NCBI GenBank assembly: GCA_003224055.1
Contig: QHYE01000020.1
Location: 1 to 64,000 of the forward strand
Length of the DNA: 64,000 bases
Source of the DNA: Acidobacteriota bacterium
Lineage (GTDB): Bacteria > Acidobacteriota > Terriglobia > Acidiferrales > UBA7541
Reading direction: 5' to 3'
Shown: in pieces, positions 26,572 to 34,050 of the stretch
Position numbering within the stretch: position 1 is the stretch's first letter
Layout: every line of letters starts with the position of its first letter
Program-made: the position numbers and the translations under genes
The notes under the pieces: generated by a model
Told to the model about the DNA's origin: nothing
Database searches by the model: none
Seen by the model: only the letters and a program-made list of their open reading frames with translations

Positions 26572-27031
26572 GTGCGGTCCTCGGGAGTATTGTATCGTGC
26601 CCGGAGAGAGAGTGCCTCTTGCGGCGGGTTGCGTTTCTCGCCTATGCTTGCCCGGGAGAACGCCGATCGGAAAAGCCCCATTAGCCTGCCCTTATTGTCA
26701 CGGGTCGAAGACGCGGCGGTCGAAGCGCCGGAGGGCGGTGGATTATTTATTTGGAGTTGCTGGCGTCTTGCCGTGGCGCTGCGGAGCGTGTGAAGCGAGG
26801 TTTTACGCGCGCGCCGTGCCGGTGCGCCATCACTTTTATGCGCATTGCGGGATTTGCGGGAATTTGGAATTGCAACGAATCGCTGCGGAGCACGTGCCGG
26901 GGATGATGAGGATGTTTTGGCGAGTGCTGCGGATTCCGGCGCTGCGATGTGAACCGTGCCGGCATAAGTTTTTTTCCGTGAAGCCGCTGATGAGAGAAGA
27001 ACGAAGAGCGGAAGCTGCGCCGGTCAAGTGA
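26570..27031 (+). CDS. Four-CxxC zinc-ribbon protein of unknown function
   Basis: Up to 153 residues; the start is uncertain because the ATG at 26570 has no ribosome binding site, and GTG codons at 26597 or 26612 are alternatives. The supported part begins at CPYCHGSKTRRSKRR and contains four CxxC pairs (CPYC, CGAC, CGIC, CEPC), enough for two zinc ribbons. A hydrophobic stretch (DYLFGVAGVLPW) follows the first pair. The order ACEARFYARAVPVRHHFYAH, then CGNLELQRIA, looks like a conserved acidobacterial family. A nucleic-acid or protein-binding role is a guess. Confidence 0.65.
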   Translation: MCGPREYCIVPGERVPLAAGCVSRLCLPGRTPIGKAPLACPYCHGSKTRRSKRRRAVDYLFGVAGVLPWRCGACEARFYARAVPVRHHFYAHCGICGNLELQRIAAEHVPGMMRMFWRVLRIPALRCEPCRHKFFSVKPLMREERRAEAAPVK

Positions 27032-27174
27032 GACTCCGGTACCAACACCGTACTAACTAGGTCCCAGATTTCCTGAGTACTGAACCGCGTTTCCACAGGA
27101 CTACTACCCCCGTACCGTTTCCAGCCTGTTCCCCTTTCTCATTTCCCTCTAATGTCGTGGGCCCGGAGGGATGC

Positions 27175-27639
27175 ATGGAATCAAGTGTTCGCGTGGTGGT
27201 CGCCAATCGTCCCCGGCTGTTGCGCGAGCTGGTGCTGGCCACACTTTCCGGGCAGGCGGGAATTGAAGTGGTGGGAGAAGCGGAAAACGAGCAGGACGTG
27301 CCTTTGCTGGTGGCGGCGACGAAGCCGGATTTTTTGCTGATCGCGCTGGAAGAATCGCGACGGCGTCCGCCGTTGTGCGATTTGCTTTTGCGAAAGTTTC
27401 CGCGCCTGAAAAAGAAGTGGATGTCTCCGCCGTCTATTACAGTTCCAGTTGTGTCTGCTCCGCCAACACCGTGCAAGGACTTCATGAACCTGAAAGAAGC
27501 CGCCGTGTATTTTGGCGTTTCTGTCTGGTCGGTTCGTGGATTGATTGCAAAAGGCTTCATCACAGCAAAACGAATTGGGAAGTATGATGTTGTGCGCCGA
27601 GCGGACCTTGCTGCTTATTGGGAGAAAGCTGCGGCGTGA
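27175..27639 (+). CDS. Chimeric ORF: truncated receiver-like domain joined to an excisionase-type HTH
   Basis: The ATG at 27175 has GGAGGG 4-6 nt upstream. Residues 1-80 (SSVRVVVANRPRLLRELVLA; GIEVVGEAENEQDVPLLVAA) look like a response-regulator receiver fold that stops short after FPRLK. From Met83 the sequence changes: a Pro/Ser-rich linker leads to NLKEAAVYFGVSVWSVRGLI and YDVVRRADLAAYW, an excisionase/MerR-like winged helix (about 105-150). An internal ATG at 27421 could start the HTH part alone. The stop codon abuts the encoded CCA end of tRNA-Glu, and an integrase lies beyond. An insertion junction at about 27410 is the simplest reading. Confidence 0.6.
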   Translation: MESSVRVVVANRPRLLRELVLATLSGQAGIEVVGEAENEQDVPLLVAATKPDFLLIALEESRRRPPLCDLLLRKFPRLKKKWMSPPSITVPVVSAPPTPCKDFMNLKEAAVYFGVSVWSVRGLIAKGFITAKRIGKYDVVRRADLAAYWEKAAA

Positions 27640-27717
27640 TGGTAGCCCGGACGGGAATCGAACCCGTAGTCTCCGCCTTGAGAGGGCGGCGTGTTAAACC
27701 GATTACACTACCGGGCC
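27640..27717 (-). tRNA. tRNA-Glu (anticodon CTC)
   Basis: The leftward 78-nt sequence folds as a cloverleaf: acceptor GGCCCGG with CCGGGCT, anticodon stem CCGCC/GGCGG with loop CTCTCAA (anticodon CTC, read at loop positions 3-5), T-arm ACGGG-TTCGATT-CCCGT, discriminator A and encoded CCA. Its 3' end directly touches the stop of the chimeric HTH ORF. Its 5' end is 15 bases from the integrase gene end. Confidence 0.93.
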
Positions 27718-27732
27718 ACGCTGAGAATTGTA

Positions 27733-28902
27733 TCACTTACCAGCAAGAACTCCGAACGCATCTTGCACTGCTGATTTGTCGAGGATGGCATAGCGGCGGA
27801 ACATGCTGTCAGTTTTATGCCCTGAGATCGCCATCGCGACCGCTTGCGGAATTCCCGATTTAATCATGTTGCGGCATGCCGTACGACGGAAATCATGCGG
27901 TCGCAATCCGCGATAGACCTGAGTTTCAGGATTGTAAATCCCCAGGGCCAATTTCGCGCAAGCTTGACGCCACTGGCTTCGAAAGTCGGTCGTATTGAAG
28001 ATAGGCTCGTGCGGCTGGCGAGCAGATTTTTTCAGGTCGGTAACGAAGTCGAACATCGGCGTGCCGTCGCGATACACGAGTGGAAGAGTGAAGTCTTCGC
28101 CGTTCTTGGTGAGTTCACCAGGGACGTGCAGTTCCATGACCTTTGAATCAACCATGTCCCAGGTTAATTGTGAAGCCTGGCCGGAGCGCATCCCTGTTGC
28201 GTACAGAAAGCGCACGAACGGGTGGAGGTATCCAGGGAGGATTTTGAGCAGCTTGTCCATGTCCTCTTTGTCGAGGTAGCCCCGGCGCTTGTTATCGACG
28301 TTGTTCGCGATGGGAAACGAAGGAACATCTGTCTTCTGAATCGTGCCGCGCTTTACCAGGAAGTTGAACATGGCGCGGAGAACAGTAAGGCGGCGATTGG
28401 TTGTGGCCTTCACGCCGTTGTCAACCCATGTCGTTGCCTCTTCTTCGATCTTTTCCTTTTGGCCCGGCGACAGTTTCTTCCGCCCGTTGCTGGTCGCTTT
28501 CTGAATGCGTAGAGCTATTTCCTTTGCCAGAGTTCCATTCCGGTATTCGACAACCTGCGGCAGGCTCTCCCGCCAGGCGCGAAATTCATCAAGCTTCTTG
28601 ACTGTAATGGCGCTGACCCGGATGTTCTTGAAGAACATATTCAGATCGCGCAGGATGCTCTCCTGGACCTGCTTCCCGCCCTTTTGAGTGTACTCGTCAC
28701 GCATTGCTTCGTACCGCAGCCGGGCTTCCTCCACTACACCAGCCTTGGCTTGGGCCTTCCAGTCTTCTAACATTTCGACGGCCTTATCCAGATTGTTCGT
28801 GCCTGTCTTGCGCTGTTGGCGCTGGCCGTCAATGGTCAGAATCATGAAATAATTCCGGCCTACCTTCCTTACGAAGCCCTCGCTAATCTCGTGTTGCAGC
28901 AT
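27733..28902 (-). CDS. Tyrosine-type site-specific recombinase (phage/island integrase)
   Basis: A 389-residue protein with GAGGAAA before the ATG. An N-terminal arm-binding-like region and a SAM-like core-binding domain precede the catalytic domain. Catalytic residues are visible: Arg in LYATGMRSGQASQLTW, the HxxR box RPHDFRRTACRNM, the late His in ISGHKTDSM and the nucleophile Tyr in FRRYAILD. It probably integrates and excises a genomic island at a tRNA gene. An orphan tRNA 3' end lies 100 bases upstream of its start and tRNA-Glu is at its 3' side, but no cargo genes are obvious, so the element seems reduced. Confidence 0.9.
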   Translation of the reverse strand: MLQHEISEGFVRKVGRNYFMILTIDGQRQQRKTGTNNLDKAVEMLEDWKAQAKAGVVEEARLRYEAMRDEYTQKGGKQVQESILRDLNMFFKNIRVSAITVKKLDEFRAWRESLPQVVEYRNGTLAKEIALRIQKATSNGRKKLSPGQKEKIEEEATTWVDNGVKATTNRRLTVLRAMFNFLVKRGTIQKTDVPSFPIANNVDNKRRGYLDKEDMDKLLKILPGYLHPFVRFLYATGMRSGQASQLTWDMVDSKVMELHVPGELTKNGEDFTLPLVYRDGTPMFDFVTDLKKSARQPHEPIFNTTDFRSQWRQACAKLALGIYNPETQVYRGLRPHDFRRTACRNMIKSGIPQAVAMAISGHKTDSMFRRYAILDKSAVQDAFGVLAGK

Positions 28903-29000
28903 CAGGTTTCCTCGATTTCCGCCTGTTTCCGCCCTGGGTGCAATTACAGTGCAAGTATGGCAGAAAACTGCTTTTTGTCAAGTATTTTTATATGTTTTTC

Positions 29001-29048
29001 CGCCCTATCAAGGCTAAAATCCGGGTTCGAATCCCGGTATCGCTACCA
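29001..29048 (+). other. Orphan tRNA 3' end (probable att-site remnant)
   Basis: The sequence has a perfect T-arm CCGGG-TTCGAAT-CCCGG (29021-29037), an acceptor 3' strand TATCGCT, discriminator A and encoded CCA (29046-29048). The matching 5' acceptor strand and D-arm are absent upstream. Such 3' tRNA fragments are what tyrosine integrases leave at the far end of an island. The corresponding intact tRNA is not in the window. Confidence 0.7.
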
Positions 29049-29110
29049 AGTCTGACAAATTGGAGATTTTCTTCGGACTTGCCCGTCTCGTCTGGGTTCT
29101 CTTTCAATTT

Positions 29111-29808
29111 TCATTCCTTTATTGGGACTTCAGTGGCGCTCTTCTTCTCGCGCACTTCGTTGGAGCGCTGTGAATTCTGCCGCTGCAAGGACTTCAGCCT
29201 CTTTTCCTCCTCCTTGCGTTCCTTTTTGAGGTCGCGGGGTTCGAGACCTGTTTGTTTCTTGATTTCCACGAGAAGCGCCCGCCCTTCCGAGCGCCCCAAG
29301 TAAAAATCGGCGTCGTGCCGTCCCTGTGCATCCGTCCAACTCAACCGGACAATTTCCTTATGCGAGGGGAAGAGCGACGCAATCGTGCTGAGAAGAGCCA
29401 GTCCTAAACTTGCCTCAAGGTCCTCCCGGTGTGCCCTGCTGCCGAAGCGGTGGTGCTCGCTGGACCGCTGCGTTGCCGCATTCATCAGCCACCGGGAAAC
29501 CGCGTAATCCTTATGGTCGTCCCGGCTGATTTCCGTCACTGTCTTCAATGGGATTTCGAGGAGGGGACATCGGAAGACCGGCAGACAAACGTGTCGCCCT
29601 CGATCCTGGCTGTGAGCTTTGTTCCGATCTTTCCCGGTAGAACTTCCGATACAGCGCTCAGCTTCCAGCTGTGTTCTTTCCTCTGAACCTTGCGCTTGGA
29701 TTCCTCCTGAGCTTCCGCGGCGGCACCCAACCATGACGACGCGGCCATCACCGCCACGCCAACACTCGCGTGTACCCGGATCCCTGAGGCCCAGTTTCTT
29801 ATCCTCAT
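29111..29808 (-). pseudogene. Secreted hypothetical protein, frameshifted
   Basis: GGAGGAAG precedes the ATG at 29808. The first frame gives a signal peptide (ASVGVAVMAASSWLGAAAEA) and a beta-rich part (SWKLSAVSEVLPGKIGTKLT; EGDTFVCRSSDVP), then stops. The frame one base over continues smoothly with LLEIPLKTVTEISRDD and a second domain ending in a Lys/Glu-rich tail (KKERKEEEKRLKSLQ). Adding one base to the C-run at 29563-29566 would join them. A decayed gene or a sequencing error in a homopolymer are both possible. No family is recognised. Confidence 0.6.
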
Positions 29809-30199
29809 GACTTCCTCCGTCTTGCCCTGGGATTCCGCAACCGGAGACTCCGTCGGAGGAAGCAATTTTATTGCCGCTTTCTGGTGATCCAAGTTTTATT
29901 GAAATACATATACTTAGTATCTTGTCTTCACGCAATCTGTTTGCTGCACCGCCTGTTACTTCTGGCACTGCCACCTTTTCCTTGCTCTCCGATGGTCCAT
30001 CCGTCGAAGAAAGCCTCACGGCCTTTGTCACCAAAAACTGCGCCAGGAAGCAACTACTGCAATTTCTTGAGTCTTTTGCATCAGGTCTTTGGATTGACGG
30101 TCGGAATACCCGCGCGATACCCTAATGCCGGGTTGGCGGGTCCAAGTCAGCCAAGAGTTTACCCCTGAGTTTGTGTCTTATCCCAACTTGAGGAGATTC
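29809..30199. other. Divergent intergenic region before glutamine synthetase
   Basis: About 390 bases with no supported gene. An AT-rich patch contains the palindrome ATACT-T-AGTAT at 29910-29920, which could be an operator or part of a promoter. No riboswitch or RNA gene was recognised. Confidence 0.4.
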
Positions 30200-31630
30200 A
30201 TGTCGAACGAACTGCGTAATTTTCTAGCCCTTTCCTATGACGAGCTGGAGCAACTGAATCTGAAGGCCAAGGAGCAGCGCCAGAAACACGTTGCGGTGCA
30301 CAAGATTCAAGAAGAACGCATCAAGTATTTGACGGACGAGAAGCGGATCAAGGCGGTAACGGTGCTGTTTAGCGACCTGGAAGGCCGCCTGCACATGCTC
30401 GACTACGACAAGAAGTTTCTCATCAAGAGCTGGGATAACTTGACGTTCGACGGCTCTTCGATCCGCGGCTTCACGGCGCAGCGGGAGAGCGACCTGCGGC
30501 TGGCGATGGATTGGGGCTCGTTTTATTGGGCGCCCGCCGATGTGTTTGGTTCCGGCAAAGTCCTGGTCTTCGGTCACGTGATTGACAAAGACGGTTCGCC
30601 GTACTCCGCCGACATTCGCGGGGTCCTGAAGGGCTACGCCGACACTCTTCACGAGAAAAAAGGCTACACGCTCAACGCCGCCAACGAAATCGAGGGGTTT
30701 CTCTTTGCCGGGACCAACGCCGAGCGCCGTTACCACGAAACGGGAAAATTTGAGTATGTCAACACGGGCGGCTACTATCACTCGCTGCCTGGCGATCCGC
30801 TGCGAACGTTCATCGACACTACCGCCGAAGTGCAGCGCGCCATGGGCTTTCAGAATGAAAAGGACCATCCCGAGGTCGCTCCTTCACAATTCGAAATCAA
30901 CTATAGCTATGGCGAAGTCGTTTCCGCTGCTGATCAGATCCAGCTTTACAAATTGATTTGCCGCCAGGTCGCCACCAATATGGGATTCACGGCATGCTTC
31001 CTTCCCAAGCCGGTCGTCGGCGTTAACGGTAACGGCATGCACACCAACGTTTCGATCAGCAAGGCCGGGAAGAACCTTTTCTGGGACCCCAAGGGCGAAG
31101 AAAAGCTGAGCAAGACAGGATGGGAATTTGTAGACCGCATCCTAACGCACGGCAACGATATGTGCCTGGTTCTGAATGCTAGCGTCAACGCCTACCGCCG
31201 GCTTGACCCGCACTACGAAGCGCCCAATCAGCTCAATGCTTCGCCCGTCAACCGCGGCGCGATGGTACGCATCCCCATCGGCAACGAAAAGAGCATGCGC
31301 ACGGAAGTGCGAGCCGTCGCTCCCGACGCCAATCCTTATATGGTGATGTATGCGATCTTCAAAACCGGGCTGGACGGGGAGATTGCGAATATCAAGGGAC
31401 TGCGCTCTGCCCAACGCTACTTGCCGGACAACATTTACACGGCGCTCGAAAACTTCGAGAAAGCCGATTGGACCACCAAGCTTTTCGGCGCCGACGTCAA
31501 GTCCCGCTACGTTGACTTGAAGCGCGCTTCCGCCGACCGCTGCCCGAGAACTCTCGGCACGGTGGTGAAGGCTCCCGAGGTGCAGTTCCACCATGAGGTC
31601 TACAACCAGTTCCTCTGGAATCTTTTCTAG
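30200..31630 (+). CDS. glnA: Glutamine synthetase, type I-like
   Basis: A 476-residue enzyme that makes glutamine from glutamate, ammonia and ATP in the cytoplasm. AGGAGA lies 5 nt before the ATG at 30200. Seen are the N-terminal signature NLTFDGSSIRGF, the metal-binding EIEGFLF and APSQFEINYSYGE segments, the ATP-site block KPVVGVNGNGMHTNVSISK, and NRGAMVRIPIGNEKSMRTEV. The adenylylation-loop Tyr motif (NLYDLPPE) of GSI-beta is absent, so this is more like GSI-alpha or a divergent GlnA paralogue. It is monocistronic with a strong terminator. Confidence 0.88.
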   Translation: MSNELRNFLALSYDELEQLNLKAKEQRQKHVAVHKIQEERIKYLTDEKRIKAVTVLFSDLEGRLHMLDYDKKFLIKSWDNLTFDGSSIRGFTAQRESDLRLAMDWGSFYWAPADVFGSGKVLVFGHVIDKDGSPYSADIRGVLKGYADTLHEKKGYTLNAANEIEGFLFAGTNAERRYHETGKFEYVNTGGYYHSLPGDPLRTFIDTTAEVQRAMGFQNEKDHPEVAPSQFEINYSYGEVVSAADQIQLYKLICRQVATNMGFTACFLPKPVVGVNGNGMHTNVSISKAGKNLFWDPKGEEKLSKTGWEFVDRILTHGNDMCLVLNASVNAYRRLDPHYEAPNQLNASPVNRGAMVRIPIGNEKSMRTEVRAVAPDANPYMVMYAIFKTGLDGEIANIKGLRSAQRYLPDNIYTALENFEKADWTTKLFGADVKSRYVDLKRASADRCPRTLGTVVKAPEVQFHHEVYNQFLWNLF

Positions 31631-31656
31631 AAATATTGCACCAAGGAGGTGGAAAA

Positions 31657-31690
31657 GCGCCCCCGACTTAATCGGGGGCGCTTGATTTTT
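31657..31690 (+). terminator. Intrinsic terminator after glutamine synthetase
   Basis: GCGCCCCCGA (31657-31666) and TCGGGGGCGC (31672-31681) pair across a 5-nt loop and are followed by a T-rich tail. The leading AAAA also makes it usable from the other side for the leftward CRTAC1 operon ending at 31721. Confidence 0.85.
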
Positions 31691-31720
31691 CGGCAAAGAT
31701 TGTTGCCGATGAAGTGCGGC

Positions 31721-33436
31721 TCACTTCTTCTTTTCGTAGGTGCGGGAGGAAGTAATCCCCTTTCCTTCGGTCACGGTGACGGTTTGACCTGCGGCGATAT
31801 TGGAGAGCCGATCTACCAGGCCGCTGGGCCAGCGAATTTCAACGGTGTCGGCCTTTTCGCGCTGAGCGAGACCAAAGGTCAAAACAAGCTCGCTGGCGGA
31901 AAGATAACTGGAGCCGCTGCGGAGCATCTGTGTTTGTGTTTCCCCGCCGAAAGTAACACGCACCGTCGCTCCCAAGCCATCGCGGTTGGATTTCGTGCCA
32001 ATCAGCTTGATGCGCAGGCTCTTGTTTGACGCTGCAGAGCCTTGTGCATCGTTCCGGAACAGGTATACCGAGCCGCCATTTGTGGAGAGGAGTAGATCCA
32101 GGCGACCGTCATTATTGAAGTCGGCGTATGCGGCACCGCGCCCAACGCGTGCGGTTGCAAATGCGGGGCCGAGCGATTTGGTGACTTCCTCGAATTTTCC
32201 TTTGCCGGTATTCCGGAAGAGATGCGGCGGCATGGCGTATTTCACGTTGGACTGCACGCGCTGAATGTCCGCATCAATATGGCCGTTCGCGACCAAAACA
32301 TCCGGCCAGCCGTCGAGGTCATAGTCAAAGAAAAAGCACCCGAATCCCAGCGTGAGGAGCGACGCGCGGCCGATATCTGAGCGCGGAGCTTCATCGACGA
32401 ACAATCCTTTTCCCTCATTGTGATAGAGAGAAATCATCTGGTTTGAGAAATTGGTGATCAGGAGGCTCGGAAAGCCCGAATGATCGTAGTCGGATGCGTC
32501 CACGCCCATGCCGGCGCGGGCGACTCCGTCTTCGCTGAATGCGATGCCCGCGACGACGGCTTTCTCCGTGAAGGTGCCATTTCCGTTGTTGCGGTAAAGC
32601 TTGTTCGGCTGCGTATCATTCGAGAACAGCAGATCGGGCCAGCCGTCATTGTCGTAATCGAGCACGGCGATGCCCAGCGTTTTCGAGGTCGGCTCGCCGA
32701 GGCCGGCTTTTTGCGCTGCGTCTTCAAAAGTTCCATCGCCGCGATTGTGCCAGAGGCGCACGGAAGAGCCCTTGTAGGATTCCGGCGTGCAGTACGATTT
32801 GCTCTTTCCATCAAGGGTGCAGTAGAGATCCGTCTCCGGCGTCCACTGCACATAATTTCCGACGACGAGGTCGAGGCGGCCATCCCTGTCGTAGTCAACC
32901 CATGCCGCGCTGCTGCTGAATTCCTTCGGACCGAGCAGACCTGCCTTTTGCGTAGCGTCTGTGAAAGTGCCGTTGCCGTTGTTGTGGAACAGATCGTTTT
33001 GACCGTATGCGGTGACGAAGAGATCGTCGTAGCCATCATTGTCGTAGTCGCCCACGGCCACGCCCATCCCGAACAGTTCAACGTCCAGTCCGGCTTTATG
33101 CGTGACGTCCGTGAACGTGCCGTCATGATTGTTGTGGTACAGCTTCGGCGTGGAATGTTTCTGAACTTGGCCCGGCCAGTCCATTCCGTTGACAAGAAAA
33201 ATGTCCGGCCAGCCGTCATTGTCATAATCGATAAAAGCGACGCCCGGCCCCATGGTTTCCGGCAGAAATTTCTTTCCAAACGCTCCATTGTTGTGGACGA
33301 AACGAATCCCAGCCTGCTGCGTAACGTCGCGAAATTGAATCGACGCCGTTTCCGCGGCTGCTCCGATTCCTGTTTGAGTAATGAGAAGCGCTTCCAGCAA
33401 GAAAATAAGAGCAATCGCAAGCGGACGTTTCACCAT
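31721..33436 (-). CDS. CRTAC1-family secreted protein (FG-GAP repeats, ASPIC/UnbV)
   Basis: A 571-residue protein with GGGGGA before the ATG and a signal peptide (LAIALIFLLEALLITQTGIG). The body is a beta-propeller of FG-GAP/VCBS repeats with Ca2+-binding loops of the form DYDNDGWPDIFL, DYDNDGYDDLFV, DYDRDGRLDLVV and FNNDGRLDLLLS. The C-terminal ASPIC/UnbV domain is seen in FGLAQREKADTVEIRWPSGL. It is the last gene of the operon, 11 bases after the AhpD-like gene. A role in binding carbohydrate or protein at the cell surface is typical of propellers, but the function is unproven. Confidence 0.88.
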   Translation of the reverse strand: MVKRPLAIALIFLLEALLITQTGIGAAAETASIQFRDVTQQAGIRFVHNNGAFGKKFLPETMGPGVAFIDYDNDGWPDIFLVNGMDWPGQVQKHSTPKLYHNNHDGTFTDVTHKAGLDVELFGMGVAVGDYDNDGYDDLFVTAYGQNDLFHNNGNGTFTDATQKAGLLGPKEFSSSAAWVDYDRDGRLDLVVGNYVQWTPETDLYCTLDGKSKSYCTPESYKGSSVRLWHNRGDGTFEDAAQKAGLGEPTSKTLGIAVLDYDNDGWPDLLFSNDTQPNKLYRNNGNGTFTEKAVVAGIAFSEDGVARAGMGVDASDYDHSGFPSLLITNFSNQMISLYHNEGKGLFVDEAPRSDIGRASLLTLGFGCFFFDYDLDGWPDVLVANGHIDADIQRVQSNVKYAMPPHLFRNTGKGKFEEVTKSLGPAFATARVGRGAAYADFNNDGRLDLLLSTNGGSVYLFRNDAQGSAASNKSLRIKLIGTKSNRDGLGATVRVTFGGETQTQMLRSGSSYLSASELVLTFGLAQREKADTVEIRWPSGLVDRLSNIAAGQTVTVTEGKGITSSRTYEKKK

Positions 33437-33447
33437 TCCCCCATGAT

Positions 33448-34014
33448 TCAGTCGCGGCCCACGCCGAGCGCGTCTGCCACTTTATTAATGTAGTTGAACC
33501 ACGCGGCGATCAGCGTGATCTGAAGAATCCCTTTGTCGTCGAAGCCGGCGGCTCGCAGCTTCGTGTGGTCTTCCGGGCGGCACATCGTCGCGTCCTTCGT
33601 GAGTTTCACGACGTAGTCCAGCATCGTGCGATCTTGTTCGCTGATCGGCGCGGTCCGATAGTCCTTGCGAAGCGCGTCCACCATCTTTTCATCCAGCGTG
33701 ACCCTACGCAGAAACTCTGCGTGCGATTCGATTCAATAGTGGCACCGGTTGGTTATCGAAACGAGTGTGGCGATCATCTCGTGCTGGCGCCGCTTCAGCG
33801 GAAGGTCGGGAGACAGCATGGCGCCGAACGCCGAAAACGAATGAAAGAGAGCATCGGGAATCAGCGAGTGCGACGCCGTAATACTTTCCGCCTCGCCGCG
33901 ATCGACCGCGGGCGCAGGCGTGCGATACTCCGCCGGATAGAGCTTTCGTTCGTCCTCGATGGCTTTCTTCACGCGCTCGTCTTCGTCCATGCGAAGAGTC
34001 TTGATCCAGGTCAT
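33448..34014 (-). CDS. AhpD-like (CMD-fold) peroxidase-related protein, candidate selenoprotein with CxxU
   Basis: A 188-codon frame with GGAG 8 nt before the ATG at 34014 is interrupted only by TGA at codon 94 (33733-33735). The first part ends [11 protein letters not shown] and the part after the TGA begins [16 protein letters not shown]. In AhpD-like proteins the redox motif here is CxxC (RCxxC-IESHAE), so the TGA sits exactly at the second Cys, giving C91-H-Y-U94. The C-terminal segment [20 protein letters not shown] completes the CMD helical fold. A hairpin consistent with a SECIS element follows the TGA. If recoded, the protein is a thiol/selenol peroxidase-type enzyme. A nonsense mutation is the alternative. 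Confidence 0.7.
33706..33735 (-). promoter_or_regulatory. In-frame UGA plus putative bacterial SECIS hairpin
   Basis: Reading leftward, UGA (33735-33733) is followed after 10 nt by ACGCAGA (33722-33716), loop GUU (33715-33713) and UCUGCGU (33712-33706), a perfect 7-bp stem. The loop begins with G followed by U and lies 17 nt from the UGA; established bacterial SECIS elements have a small apical loop with G among the first two bases, about 16-37 nt after the UGA. Confidence 0.6.
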
Positions 34015-34050
34015 GCGAAGTGCTCCTTGTTTTGGAGTGACGAGGAGGAT

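Noticed and set aside
27640-29048. tRNA-Glu as the duplicated att target of the orphan tRNA 3' end
   Set aside because: The acceptor ends differ (CCGGGCTACCA versus TATCGCTACCA); they share only the conserved T-loop, so the orphan fragment comes from a different tRNA.
33733-34014. AhpD-like gene as a plain truncated pseudogene ending at the TGA
   Set aside because: The downstream frame keeps family-like sequence to its natural end, the TGA sits exactly at a redox Cys, and a hairpin follows. Recoding is therefore preferred, although a nonsense mutation cannot be excluded.
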